Below, one piece after another: positions 23,021 through 33,767 of a stretch of 64,000 bases of DNA. Under the pieces are notes generated by a model, which was not told where the DNA came from, searched no databases, and saw nothing but the letters and a program-made list of their open reading frames with translations. The stretch covers positions 57,821,401 to 57,885,400 of the forward strand of contig OX365948.1 in the NCBI GenBank assembly GCA_947247005.1, written 5' to 3'. The position numbers and the translations under genes were made by a program. Every line of letters begins with the position of its first letter. Positions within the stretch are counted from its first letter, which is position 1. The DNA comes from Spisula solida. Its lineage: Eukaryota > Mollusca > Bivalvia > Venerida > Mactridae.

Positions 23021-23057
23021 ATTTCCTGAGCTGGATATGAGGAGATCGAGTTGATGC
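23021..23057 (-). CDS. possible exon of the minus-strand split gene (exon h)
   Basis: A 37-base minus-strand segment lies between the acceptor TCTGCGGATGCAG and a GTAACA donor. It enters in phase 1, as the exon at 23386-23460 requires, and adds 12 open codons ending ...YPAQE plus a split codon. If the donor is not used, the next codon is TAA, so this could instead be the C-terminal end. The donor side overlaps a short dispersed repeat also visible near 44870, which lowers confidence. Confidence 0.35.
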
Positions 23058-23385
23058 CTGCATCCGCAGAATAACATTTAATGCTGGCAATTTTAATTTT
23101 TCTATGGTAATTATTGAGTTAATCTTTTATGATGGAAATGGGGCAAGGGACGTGTTATTCTTATATTATACTACAATAAATGTGACAAAACCCCCTTTGC
23201 AATGGGTGAAAAAAGATAACATTTGTATAAGTTCAATATGGTAAAACATTAGCAGCAATATGTTATCATTCTGGCATAAGGCACCATTAAATATTTTGCA
23301 TCCTTGAATCTGAATAAGATCATTATATCTGATAAATCATTTTCTAGTGTAGTGTATATATTCTCTTTATAATGCAATATGTTAC

Positions 23386-23460
23386 CTGATGCGTTTTCTA
23401 TCAATTCAAGGATTGCTTGAAGTTCTTGAGAAATGTCAGAAAATGTTGCGTTATCTACAT
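23386..23460 (-). CDS. exon g of minus-strand split gene, unidentified protein
   Basis: 75 bases on the minus strand between acceptor GGCTTAG and donor TCAG-GTAACA. Entry phase 1, exit phase 1. The translation, DNATFSDISQELQAILELIE then NAS, reads as an amphipathic helix flanked by two N-glycosylation sequons (NAT, NAS). A second in-frame acceptor (CACCTGGAG) lies 6 bases upstream and would add two residues, so both ends of the acceptor are plausible. The segment follows exon f after a 158-base intron with matching phase. I do not recognise the family; the sequons suggest a secreted or membrane ectodomain. Confidence 0.68.
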
Positions 23461-23618
23461 CTAAGCCTCCAGGTGTGCAAACCAAAAAACACCAAACATT
23501 GGCATCCATGGCTGACTGATAAATCTAGCTATTATTGTTAATATGCAATTTCGTATTTTGTGAGAATCGTCAGTAATGTGTCTACTACATGTACCAGTAT
23601 ACTTACAAACTTACTTAC

Positions 23619-23710
23619 AATCTTGATTTGTTGATGGAATATCTGAATGCGGGAATGATTTGTTGATAGGCTTAGGTAATGTGGCAACAGCGATCAAATC
23701 TTGCATTTCC
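23619..23710 (-). CDS. exon f of minus-strand split gene, unidentified protein
   Basis: 92 bases on the minus strand. The acceptor is ATTATTACATAG and the donor is the consensus-quality GTAAGTAAG, one of the strongest splice sites in the window. The segment enters in phase 2 with one base, runs 30 open codons (EMQDLIAVATLPKPINKSFP then HSDIPSTNQD) and leaves one base. It contains an NKS sequon and a proline-rich stretch. The phase joins exactly to the 27-base exon e upstream and exon g downstream. Too short to appear as a conventional open frame, so easily missed by ORF-based annotation. Confidence 0.78.
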
Positions 23711-24389
23711 CTATGTAATAATTATCATCAATATTTCACAGTAGGTTTGCAAGATTTTTGAAGTTCATGAAATCTTTTATATTTTACAAAATAACGGCAG
23801 ACAATACATTAATTACAGAAATTGACTAAATGAAACACATTATCAAGGAAGACAATTCTTGACAGTTGTCCCAAAAAGCTGCACATGAGATATGTGTGTG
23901 CACATTGTAGATTATGTCTTGTTAGAAAAGTGTGGAGTGAGTAAAGAATTAAGTAAGTGACATTTGGAACTTATAATTACGATTAATCCAATTAATTATA
24001 GACAGGAGAAGGACTATACTTAACATACGTAGACTTGTAGTGACACAACTATATGGTCTTAGTATTGGTTTAAGTGCATCTTACAGACGCTGATTGTATT
24101 ATTTCAAAGAAATTGCAACTTATTTTACCCACACTGACCTTACAGTTAGAGTTGCAAAGCAAATGGTCAGTGTTTCATTCAGAAAAACTAATAAATAAAT
24201 ACAAATAATGGTTTGAACATTATAATCTTGAAGTATCAGATTTCGTTATAAGTAGCATTGCCATCATAATGTAAGGTAGCTTCTTCTTTATATGCTTTTA
24301 ATTGTTCAGGTGCTCTCTCAATTACAGTCCAGGCATGTTGTGATATTATTGTTGTGGGATTTTTTTTCGTGTTATTAAAGTTTTCTCAC

Positions 24390-24416
24390 CTGTTACGCAG
24401 ATCTAAATTTATAAGC
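24390..24416 (-). CDS. 27-base micro-exon e of minus-strand split gene
   Basis: On the minus strand the acceptor TTCATGTTGCTACAG and donor AACAG-GTGAGA enclose 27 bases: one base, eight codons (LINLDLRN) and two bases. Entry and exit phases are exactly those needed between exon d (ends with two bases) and exon f (starts with one). Removing it also keeps the frame, because 27 is a multiple of three, so it could be an optional exon. Evidence is the two good splice sites plus phase; length alone would not convince. Confidence 0.6.
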
Positions 24417-24546
24417 CTGTAGCAACATGAAACTTGATCCTGTTACGTTTATTGCCTGTAAAATGGCTATAAACAGCAAATGTCTTATATTACCTGTAAA
24501 ATGGCCATTAACAGCAAGTGTCTCTGATAGTTGTGTTAATTATTAC

Positions 24547-24708
24547 AGGTGACATGGAAATTTGATGTTTATTTGTTGTGGTTTATCATGTTGATATTTT
24601 CTTGATTTATGACCATCTAGGTTAACGAGTTCTTCACACAGCTCATATTCAATTAACACTCTAGCATGTTGTAAGCGTGCATTGAGCCATCGGTCAAACT
24701 CAGTCCCG
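24547..24708 (-). CDS. exon d of minus-strand split gene, unidentified protein
   Basis: 162 bases on the minus strand. The acceptor is CTGTTTTGATAATGGTGTCAG (pyrimidine-rich) and the donor is CACCT-GTAATA. Entry is phase 2 with one base, then 53 open codons, then two bases. The translation starts GTEFDRWLNARLQHARVLIE and continues with YELCEELVNLDGHKSRKYQH and a basic/polar end with FPCH. Balanced charged residues and two cysteines are typical of real coding sequence and unlike the F/Y/I-rich translations of the surrounding AT-rich DNA. The phase matches exon c at 45581-45736, 20.9 kb upstream, and exon e downstream. Family not recognised. Confidence 0.75.
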
Positions 24709-24861
24709 CTGACACCATTATCAAAACAGGTTAACAATGGGCTGACATTATTTTTTAACCATTTTGAAAAGAAGATTAATTTTGCATGTCAGACAGGTTA
24801 ATTAAAATGCTGTTCCATGACATTTGATTATTATGGTCATGTCTGGGGTCTTTATGTGGGA

Positions 24862-25400
24862 ATGTGTCCATTTTACTTGTGAAACTGAATGTTATATTAA
24901 TTCCTTGAAAGGAGGTTATTTTGTCAAATGTCATTTTTGTCAACTGGCCATGTAAATGATATTGTTGAAAAAAAAAACCTAAGTGAGTTATTACCCTTCT
25001 TTGAGCACTATATAAGGTCTTTGCTTCCCCTTAAAGGTCATCACAGTGTTCCCTTTACTTGTGAATCTGAATGTTATACTAAAGCCTTGACGACAGGTAA
25101 TTTTTGTCAACTGGTCTTATAAATGACATGGTTGACAAAAAACCTGAACAAAGGTACCTTAGTTATTCCCCTTCTTTGAGCACTATAAAGGCTTTGCTTC
25201 CCCTAAAGGTCATGGTGTTAGCTTTGCTTGTGACTCTGAGTGTTATATTAAAGCCTTGCAACGAAGACAGGTTATTTTTGTCAATTGGTCTAGGTCTTAT
25301 AAGTGACATTGTTGACAAAAACCCTTAACATATGTACCTGAGTTATTCCCCTTATTTGAGCACTATAAAGGCTTTGCTTCCCTCCAAAGGTCATGTTGTT
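24862..25400. repeat. about 178-bp degenerate tandem repeat, 3 units
   Basis: Each unit contains TTACTTGTGAA(A/T)CTGAATG, then TTTTTGTCAACTGG, then GTTGACAAAAA and TTTGAGCACTATA. GAGCACTATA falls at 25002, 25178 and 25358. It lies in the intron upstream of exon d. Small plus-strand open frames here are not conserved between units. Confidence 0.85.
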
Positions 25401-26300
25401 CCAGCACCTATAATAATAATGTTTAGACTTTACAAAAAAATGTTGTACATTTTGTATAATCCCTAGAACAAGCAAGTTTTATGGCCATACAAACATTGTT
25501 GTCATGTCTTGTTGTTGCCTGTATAGTTTGATGGGTCACAGATGGAAATTTAATTAGATTTTAAATTCTCAACATACAAAGGAATACAGGGTGTAGCATA
25601 TTTCTTGACATTTTTGTCAAACAAAGAAAATGCTGAAATATAATTAAAAGCTTTCATTGGCAAATAAAAGGAAACGTTCGCAGCATGAAAATCTGGAATG
25701 AATTTTGTTCGGTTGAAACCTTTTCTAAGTATGAACATTTTACTATACTCACAGAATATTATGGGAAACTAAAGAATGTTACATCACATGTCATTGAGGT
25801 ACGTCATCGCGTAAAATTCTTTATTTTTAGGCCATTAGTTACTGTCTTATGTCATTCGGATGTTTGTTTACTTTGTACACTTCGTTTATATCTATGGAAC
25901 ATCCTCCCTGTGTATCTATGTGACGACACTGAGCATAGCTCGCATCAACTATACAAATACATGTCATTTATGTAACGCAAAAATTATTTAAACATATTCT
26001 ATTGCGTTTCACAATTACATGGCAGTGTCACTAGGATTGAGTCATAAAACACTGAATTGACTATCAGCAAGAGCACTCTCATTGTGCATGGAACTGACTA
26101 TACAAATGTGTTTTCAATTTTGATCTGAACATGGCTTCACAGTGAATGTCTTTCAGGGAACTAAACAGGGCTTGGTATTAGAGCTGGAAGCTGCTGTTGT
26201 CGTTTAGCAACTTTACATTATGACATGGCTGAGAGGTAAAGACAAGACAACTCCTCGTTGGAGGACTTAAAGAGACAGAAAAGATGCGGAAGAACAGTTA
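25401..26300. other. intron-like stretch
   Basis: Inside the 20.9-kb intron between exons c and d. A minus-strand open segment at 25550-25738 and a plus-strand one at 25685-25975 overlap and have no convincing acceptor-donor pairs. No repeats recognised. Confidence 0.45.
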
Positions 26301-26308
26301 GAAAGTAA

Positions 26309-26550
26309 TGCTCTTTGGCTGTCTCGTTCGGATTTCTCATTGTGCTTTTTGGTTGGGTTTCAGCTTTGAGTCTTACTGATGTACTTTCAGCTTTGAGTCT
26401 TACTGATGTACTTTCAGCTTTGAGTCTTACTGGTGTACTTTCAGCTTTGAGTCTTACTGCTTAATGCTCTTTGGCTGTCTCGTTTGGATTTCTCATTGTG
26501 CTTTTTGGTTGGCTGTGAGCTTAGAGTCTTACTGGTGTACTTTCCAGCTA
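26309..26550. repeat. nested duplication: 27-bp units inside a 157-bp repeat
   Basis: GCTCTTTGGCTGTCTCGTT and TCTCATTGTGCTTTTTGGTT occur at about 26311 and 26466. Between them TTTCAGCTTTGAGTCTTACT followed by GATGTAC is repeated four times at a period of about 27. Confidence 0.88.
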
Positions 26551-26650
26551 AAACTATCTTAGCTTAAGACAGCCTTATGTATGGACTTTATTATGCAAAT
26601 GTATGTCTTACACAGAAGTATCAAAATAATAGTTTCTTTAGTATATTTAA

Positions 26651-26800
26651 TGGTGTGCCTCTAGCTCAGTGGTTAGCGCGCTTGCCATCTTACTTGGCGA
26701 CCTGGGTTCAAATACGGGTGAAGGCACTCATATGCCTGTCATATTTCAGCAGAAAGCTGACTGCCAAATAAAGGCTATGCTTGGCATTTTAGAAAAAGGT
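26651..26800 (+). mobile_element. tRNA-derived SINE family B, copy 1
   Basis: GTGCCTCTAGCTCAGTGGTT followed by AGCGCGCTTGCC is a tRNA-like 5 prime half with a consensus A-box; GGGTTCAAATACGGG is the T-arm with a near-consensus B-box. AAGGCAC re-pairs with the first bases as an acceptor stem. A short tail follows (TATTTCAGCAGAAAGCTGAC, then AATAAAGGCTATGCTTGGCA). The tail extends past the acceptor stem and a second copy exists at 43151-43285, so this is a SINE, not a tRNA gene. Confidence 0.85.
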
Positions 26801-27244
26801 AGTTTAGAGATATGGATAATATTGGTTTGAATCAAACCTAAATGTTGTTTGCATGCAATATTGGTAGGGAGATTGCTGTGGATACTGCCTGATGCTTCCT
26901 AAACATATCACATGCCTTGTTTGTTGTAATTAATCTGTTAAATTAATGGTTTCTGACAGTATACCCAGCTAGTATATTTTATGGGAAATTATCGCATTAC
27001 TTTCATGGTTTGTGAATTCTGTTGTTAACATGTAATAAATATCCACACAAGTCAGTACTCAGGTTTATTGGCATACCGTCCGTATGGATGCAGAACTAAT
27101 AGAACAAAGAAAATCTTAAACTATTATTACCTTAATATGTTCAAATTTAAATTCTTAATTATTCTTTGAATCCTACACATTAGGGGCCAGATATTGGTTG
27201 TAGGTCTTAAAATGTTGACTGAATAATGATTAATATATTGTTAT

Positions 27245-27335
27245 ATTAACCCTTGGCCACAATTTGTAGCCGTTGAAGAGTTATAGAGAACTTGAATTTG
27301 AACGTAAGTTTATGATTTCCGTGAATGATTTGATA
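27245..27335 (+). repeat. short dispersed repeat (TTGTAGCCGTTGAAG), copy 1
   Basis: ATTTGTAGCCGTT, ATAGAGAACTTGAATTTGAA and CGTAAGTTTATGATTTCC align with 61728-61800. The GTAAGT inside is part of the repeat, not evidence of splicing. Confidence 0.5.
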
Positions 27336-28940
27336 AAACAGAATCAGCTGCGTTTTACATGATCATACAACTGAAAAATTGTTTAGAAATGGTATTAAAC
27401 CCAAGAAATGGCTTTAAAACCGAGAATTAGCGTTAAACCGGAATAAACAAAACTGCTAGTCAGCAATTTAACTCCCAATGTGTAACTCATCAAGTCAAAT
27501 ATGTTCTATATCGAGATTTTCAACATGCCCGACAGAACTTGTTTATAAAAATTGGCTCCCGACTTCACAGATGAAGGTGTTTTTTGTATACATAATTTGT
27601 GCCAGCAAATTGATTTTTTGGTCTGTTTAGGTTAGAAGGGTGGCATGTTTTTATTTGAAAGATTTGTGGATGGGATACATAATTGGATTCTGTTTCGGTA
27701 TATTTTGCCAGAAAATCGTTTCTGGCCACTAAAATTATGTTCTTATCGGAGATATTTCAAATTCATTTATTCGGATCAGGTGCTACTGTTATACATTATA
27801 GTTCTGTTTTATCAAACAGGAAACGCCATTCTTACGTTATGTTATATTTTTATGTTGATTAAATTACTTTTATGCCTAGACCTGCGTTAATTATTGATAT
27901 ACAAACATTCTTGGCATGTTCAACATTCAAAGCAGTTTTTAACTGAATTCTTCGATTTTTACTATGTTAGCATAATCAGCTAAGTAAGGGGCTAAGTTTG
28001 TAATTTCTGTTGCTTAATTTAGACTTTTAGTTTCTTCTGATGTTCCAAATAGCTTGCAAACATAACTTCAGTAAAATTCCATTCTGTCCTGAAATATTTT
28101 GTTATTGCATAAGTTCTGAATGGCTTCTGATCCATTCAATTGAATAAAACAGTCATAGTAATCATGATTATACTTTAACTCTGAACTTATTGAATGATTT
28201 CAAAACTTATTTATTCAAACCCTGTGGTTACTTGACTGTCAACCTTTCTGACCTGGTTGACCATTCTAATAGATTGTGTTGCCTTCATTTCATGGCAGCT
28301 GAACAATGTTTTAGAAAATGCCGTGTAGTGCCACATTGTTGAGTATAGTTATTGAATTATTATTGACATTATGAATCTTGACCATCAAGCAACCTGCGAT
28401 TAGGTCATTACTTGTCAAAGGTTAAAAATCTTCCGGCCATGACTCCATGTTTGCACTTGGTCATTGCTTGCCAAGGACATAGAGAAACTCTGCAGCCATG
28501 GCTTTGGCTGTTTAGGGTTGTGCAATTTCAATGCAGTTTTCTGATAGTTGGTTTTACTGAAGAAGGGAATATGTTTTGTCAAGCTGTAGACAGATGTAGA
28601 GTATACTTTTTACAGAGGTTGTAATATGTTAACCCAAAGGTCCAGATCTGCAGGTCTACAGATAGTGTTTTATTGGCATACATGTAATGTTGTCTGTGGT
28701 AGTTTGTTCATCGATTAAGATCAATATAACTTAGTCTAAATGTCAAAATCCAGACTCCGAAAACTGTGTTTCTGTACTAATGTTTTTGCGCAGACTATGA
28801 TGCCCCTGGTAGTCAAAGTACAAAAGGAACCATTGATCCTTTCTATAACCAAACAATAGATCTTAATTAAAGTTCAGTAAAACATTGATTTTATACCTTA
28901 TTGCTACATGCTCTGCTCTAAGAGTTTGGTCTGACTTAAT
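27336..28940. other. intron-like stretch
   Basis: AT-rich and single-copy in appearance. Open frames at 27645-27890 and 28412-28624 are hydrophobic, lack splice support and look random. Nothing else recognised. Confidence 0.45.
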
Positions 28941-28944
28941 ATGT

Positions 28945-29315
28945 TAGATTGGTGTCATAATCAGTTTGATATCTTAGAGATCTTTGAAGTAAAATTTGTA
29001 TTTCTTTCTTAGAAAAATCTTTGTTGTCATGCACATGAGATTAGCATGTTGATCTGATATTTGTGTTAGCTTGGTGTTGTACATTCAGCTTAATATCTTA
29101 TAGATCTTGGAAAGAAAGATTTTGTATTTCTTTCCTAGAAAATCGTTTGTTTGTCATGCACGAGATTAACATGTTGATCTGACGTAGGTGTTAGGTTGGT
29201 GTTATAATCAGTGTAAGATCTTAAGTTACAGAAGAAAACGTTGATATCTTTAGATTTTAGAACAAAACTTTCTTTCCTAGAAATATCTTTTGTTTGTCAT
29301 GCATGAGATTAGACA
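28945..29315. repeat. degenerate 125-145 bp tandem repeat, 3 units
   Basis: ATTTCTTTC(T/C)TAGAAAA, then GTTTGTCATGCA(C)GAGATTA, then ATGTTGATCTGA recur around 29000, 29130 and 29270. Confidence 0.8.
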
Positions 29316-29485
29316 TGCAGTATGTGACGTGTTCACATGGTACCCAAGTCTTGTCATGCTTTGTACAAGGAGCGCGGTTATCTTTATTAAGGATTAGCAT
29401 GCAGTATGTGATGTATTCACATGGTACCCCAATCTTGTCATGCTTTGTACAAGGAGCGGGGGGGGGGGGTTATCTTCATTAAGAT
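29310..29485. repeat. 84-bp tandem duplication ending in a poly(G) run
   Basis: CATGCAGTATGTGA(C/T)GT, CACATGGTACCC and TGTCATGCTTTGTACAAGGA occur at about 29314 and 29398. The second copy replaces GCGCGG by a 12-base G run at 29458-29469. Confidence 0.85.
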
Positions 29486-30015
29486 TACAGATAAGACCTT
29501 TACTGATTCTGGGTGATGAATATTTCATACGGTCTCAAACTTCTCAAACCTTTATCGTACACAATCATCATGTTAGTTACACGCTGATTGAAAAACTGCT
29601 GGCAAAAAAATAATAGAAAAAATACAACACACAAGGAGAGAAGTTTTTGGAATTTATTCGCAAATTTTTTTTAAAATAATTTATTTCTCATGTTTGCATC
29701 ATGTGAAAATTCAAACTGATGATAATGGATGGGTGTAAAGCATGCACACATTGTTGATGGCAAGCTTGCTATAGGGTGATCTGTAATGTGTGATGTCATG
29801 TCATTTTGTTATCGTAGGCCAAGTGGTGTTTGCCAAGAAATGTCCATTAGTCTTGAGAAGTAATGTGCAATTTTCACAAGAATGACGGTCTTTTGAAGTA
29901 TGGCAATGTATTCCATAGCTTCAGATAAAATTTTAAAAAATATGTCTAGAAAGTTATGTGAATTAAGTCTTAAATTTTGAAATATTTCGTCGTTCAATAA
30001 AATAACTTTTATACA
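29486..30015. other. intron-like stretch
   Basis: No supported exon; a 62-codon minus-strand open frame at 29809-29997 lacks splice sites. Confidence 0.4.
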
Positions 30016-30020
30016 GTGGC

Positions 30021-30275
30021 TAATTGGCTGGCTTTAAGAATGAAAAGGTTGTAAGTACAAAAACACTATTTACAGAAAACAAGAAAAAACTGTTTGAAAA
30101 CTACTCTTTACTTATGGAAAAATAGCTTTTTCAACCTTAGTTTGGTCAACATGACCTGTTCCAATTTTTATGTAAATAGACTCATAAGAAGCGCCTTGTG
30201 ATGCAAATTTCAAATTTGTATGAGTCTTATAATGTGGTAAGCAGCGCTTAGGACCTTCTCATTCAAAGGAATATG
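30021..30275. mobile_element. MITE family X, copy 3
   Basis: GGCTGGCTTTAAGAATGAAA at the left and CAGCGCTTAGGACCTTCTC at the right are eroded inverted ends. The body (AAGAAAAAACTGTTTGAAAA, GGTCAACATGACCTGTTCC, AGAAGCGCCTTGTGATGC) parallels 22132-22359. Confidence 0.83.
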
Positions 30276-30302
30276 ATGGCTCAAAGAGACTGAAAAAGTC
30301 CC

Positions 30303-30610
30303 TCCTCAATAGCCTAGTGGTAGAGCGTCCGCTTCGAGTGATCCTGGGTTTTCTTTAAGACCACTTCATACCAAAGACAAAATAAAAATGATATCAGAAA
30401 TTCCCTTGCTTATAGACACTCAGCATTAGAAAGGGAAACTGGCTTCTCTTCTCTCATACCCTCGTAGCATTAGAAAGGGAAACTGGCTTCTCTTCTCTCA
30501 TACCCTCGTGGCAATGGATAACATCAGGAATGAGGTGTCGAGAGTGATTAATGTAAGTTGGAAAAACTTGTTTCACATTGACCTTAAATAAATAACTGTA
30601 GTATAAACTA
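30303..30610 (+). mobile_element. tRNA-derived SINE family A, most complete plus-strand copy
   Basis: The head AATAGCCTAGTGGTAGAGCG is a good A-box; the B-box region (GATCCTGGGTTTTC) is eroded; then CATACCAAAGACAAAATAAA, CCCTTGCTTATAGACACTCA and the tail GGCAATGGATAACATCAGGA followed by ATGAGGTGTCGAGAGTG. Between head and tail a 44-bp block with AAAGGGAAACTGGCTTCTCT is tandemly duplicated (about 30425-30511). Confidence 0.82.
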
Positions 30611-31120
30611 TTATTATTCTCCTTCTACAAATGGTACACTATACTCATGTATTTCAAAAATTAATATTTTATGTTGTTCAGAGTATCTTAAGAAGAATGC
30701 CTGAGTGAGGGAACCAATTTTTTGGTACCAATTCTGCATCTTGATCCCAGTTGTTTAACCTCTGAGGATTAAGTGAAAGATTATTGGTTGGATTCAAATG
30801 AAGCTTTTAGAAACAAGTAGTTAGATATGGTGCATTATTAATTATTCATATTTGGAGAAACTTGAATACTGAGTTCAAGATGGATTCCAAACATTATTAA
30901 GTCTGCACACAATACTGCTATATGAGAAGGCTAAAAAAGGCCAAAGTTTTTTTATGTTTCAGTTTTATGGGATTTTTTGAAAAATTTTGCTGTCAAGGGA
31001 AGGGAATTAGAATATTAAATCAAGGTTGCCTGAGCAATTTGGCAGGTGAGCCACTTAAAGGCCCTTTTATATCTCTTGTTATGGACCATTCCAACGACCA
31101 CAAAATTTAAAAAAAAACAT

Positions 31121-31165
31121 CTTCAATCCTGATTGTCCAACCTTCAATCCTGATTGTCCAACCCC
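31121..31165. repeat. 22-bp direct duplication
   Basis: CTTCAATCCTGATTGTCCAA(C) occurs twice in tandem. Confidence 0.85.
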
Positions 31166-31244
31166 TATACTTGAGATAATTATATAAGATGTCAGAAAGA
31201 AGAAATGTTTTCCTGCAAAAGGATAATAGAAAATTGGACAGCGA

Positions 31245-31460
31245 AGGCAACTCTGAACTTTAAACCAGCCGAGCATAGAAAACGTAAAAACATACATTTT
31301 TAGGCACAATGCCCAACACACAACCGAAAGTGAAAATGATCTGCCCGAGTCCCAGCTGTCAAAAGGCTGAATGAACTAGTTTCAGCAAACAAAAGCTGAA
31401 TGTCCATGTTGAATGACCTATAAAACATACAAGGCACCATGCCCAACTCGTTACACACAA
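31245..31460. repeat. dispersed repeat (GTCCCAGCTGTCAAAA family), copy 2
   Basis: Matches 17040-17250: AACTTTAAACCAGCCGAGCA, GGCACAATGCCCAACACACA, GAGTCCCAGCTGTCAAAAGG. A part of it (GGCACCATGCCCAACTCG) is repeated about 120 bases on. Confidence 0.6.
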
Positions 31461-31764
31461 CCTAAATATAAAATAATCGTGGCCTAACATTGAGTGAATG
31501 TATTCTGGTTGGTTAGATTGATGGCATTCTGTGCTTAAAGTTGATATTCTCATTTATCTCTTTGAAATATACCCTGATTACTTTTCCAACGTTTTTGCAT
31601 GTTTCTTGCATTTACTTACCGTATGATATGTTGATATTTGGTTGTCTGAAATTGACTGCTGTCAATGTTCTGGAGAAATGTTATAGCTTTTCCTACAAAT
31701 TGTGTTATACGAAACTATTTAATTCTTAAGAGAGTTAACAGAACAACATTACACTACATCACTT

Positions 31765-32640
31765 CAAAGTTACTACCAGTTTGACCTTCCAAGAGCAACA
31801 ACCTCTCTCTACTTTAATGTATAGTCCAGTTAGGATATTGTGACAGTGACGTTGCAGTTTATGTGTACACAAAAAATCACAACCATTGTCTAAACAGGTG
31901 GAGCGAAGTTTAATATTTTAGTTTAGCATTGAAATTATAGTTGTTTGTACAGTATAAGCCTTTATAATTGGTTTTACTCTGTTATAGTGGACTCGACTGC
32001 TGCGTCACTGGATTCTTATCCTGACTGGTCTATATGTGCATCAGGACCATGTGCAGCCTTCTCTAGAACAAATTTATCATCAGTCTTGACCTTCCCAGAG
32101 CAACAACCGCACTCTACAACAGCATATATTTGTGTCTGCCTTAAGATAAAGTTACCTTATGTTTTGACCTTTATATAGCAACAATCTCTCTCTACAACAG
32201 TCAATATTTGTGCCTGACTAAAGATAATGTTCACTTTCCCTAGTACAAATATATCTTGACATTTCTAGAGCTACAACCTTACTCCACAGCCTTCAATATT
32301 TACATTTACCTATATAAGGGTAATGTTGCCTTCTCTTTACCTTCACACAATGATCTCTATACAACATTCCATTTTTGCATTTGAATAATGTTGCCTACCT
32401 TGAACAAGCATAGGTCTTGACCTTCACTAAGAGCAAAAGTTTCTCTACAAGTGTCGGAATGTGCATCTGCCTATAGCTAAGGTTGCCTTCTATTGAACAA
32501 CTAAATCTCTTGACCTTCACCAAACAACAATCTCTCTCTACAACAGCAGCCGTTCATTTGCATCGTTCCACTAAGGATAAGGCTGGCTTCTTCAGAATTA
32601 ACAAGTATTTGTCTTGTCTTGACCTTCACAGAACACATTT
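31765..32640. repeat. degenerate 80-107 bp repeat, about 8 units, interrupted by a MITE
   Basis: The phrase CTTGACCTTC-CAGAGCAACA followed by TCTCTCTCTACAACAG and ATTTGTGCATCTGCC recurs near 31780, 32085, 32165, 32255, 32336, 32413, 32513 and 32620. The MITE at 31820-32034 sits inside the first unit, so it is younger than the array. Confidence 0.7.
31820..32034. mobile_element. TA-flanked MITE (TAGTCCAGT ends), copy 2
   Basis: TATAGTCCAGTTAGGATATT at the left and TATCCTGACTGGTCTATA at the right. The body matches 8896-9096 apart from a short insertion near 31920. Confidence 0.87.
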
Positions 32641-32695
32641 TTTACAAACTGTACTGTACAACACTGGGCAGTTGCAGCTGATTTTGGAGAGGCTG

Positions 32696-33094
32696 TACTT
32701 GCTCTGTTCTTGCTCTGTTCTTGCTCTGTACTTGCTCTGTTCTTGCTCTGTTCTTGCTCTGTACTTGCTCTGTTCTTGCTCTGTACTTGCTGTATTCTTG
32801 CTCTGTTCTTGCTCTGTACTTGCTGTGTTCTTGCTCTGTTCTTGCTGTGTTCTTGCTCTGTACTTGCTCTGTTCTTGCTCTGTACTTGCTGTGTTCTTGC
32901 TCTGTACTTGCTCTGTTCTTGCTCTGTTCTTGCTCTGTACTTGCTCTGTTCTTGCTGTGTTCTTGCTCTGTACTTGCTCTGTTCTTGCTCTGTACTTGCT
33001 CTGTTCTTGCTCTGTTCTTGCTGTGTTCTTGCTCTGTACTTGCTCTGTACTTGCTCTGTACTTGCTCTGTTCTTGCTCTGTTCTTGCTCTGTTC
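32696..33094. repeat. 11-bp minisatellite array, about 36 units
   Basis: The unit is CTTGCTCTGT(T/A), with a CTGTGT variant. Because 11 is not a multiple of three and the unit has no stop codon in any phase, several frames on both strands stay open for 130-200 codons, giving LLCSCSVLAL-type or EQSKNRAR-type repeats. There is no acceptor, start context or non-repeat coding sequence to support a gene. Confidence 0.96.
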
Positions 33095-33294
33095 TAATAC
33101 TTTATCTGTTGTGGCTTTAGGTTCTTGTTTGTTCATCATAACTTTACCTTCTCATAATGTTTTGTGCAGAAATCTGGTGTTTGAGATTGGTAAAACGTCT
33201 GGTATGGTAACAGTTTAGTTCAAAACATATTTATTTTTTGTCAAACATATAATATACATACTGCAACTCGAGGTTGGTACACAGAGATGCAAAC

Positions 33295-33400
33295 CTTTTT
33301 GCTTATAAAATATTGCTTATAAGATATTTCTTATCTGTTCTGGAAACAATAAAATATTGCTTATAAGATATCTCTTATCTGTTCTGGAAACAGTTAAGGT
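33295..33400. repeat. about 50-bp tandem duplication
   Basis: AAATATTGCTTATAAGATAT followed by CTTATCTGTTCTGGAAACA occurs at about 33307 and 33352. Confidence 0.85.
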
Positions 33401-33767
33401 CAATTAATGTCAATATTGTTAGTAAACACCTGTATTTGTTTATTTATATTTATTTGTTGGCAGATATGTTTTATATTATCCACATGGAAACACTTGGCTC
33501 CATAAACACATTCATTGTATTTTCTACCTAATTACATTTACCAATAGAACGTCTGGTTTGAAGTTTTGTTTCCCATATTTCTTTATATAATTATATGATG
33601 ATTGGATTTTATTTTCTTCTTATTGGAACTCGTTAGGTTTTGCTTTCATGTATTATATGTGATAATCGCATCTGTCTGTATGTAAGCCTATATTTTGGGC
33701 TATATAATAAATTACAGGCAACAATTCTTTCAATTTTAGGTTTTCAGGAAATTTTTGATTTTTTTTA

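Noticed and set aside
24068..24125. Minus-strand exon-like segment with a GTAAGA donor between exons d and f
   Set aside because: Its phase (0/0) does not fit the phase-2 junction there, and shifting the acceptor brings in a stop.
26654..26735. tRNA gene
   Set aside because: A- and B-boxes and an acceptor stem are present, but the tail continues into a SINE body shared with 43151-43285.
32483..33139. Frames of 136-204 codons on both strands
   Set aside because: Products of the stop-free 11-bp array; no independent coding evidence.
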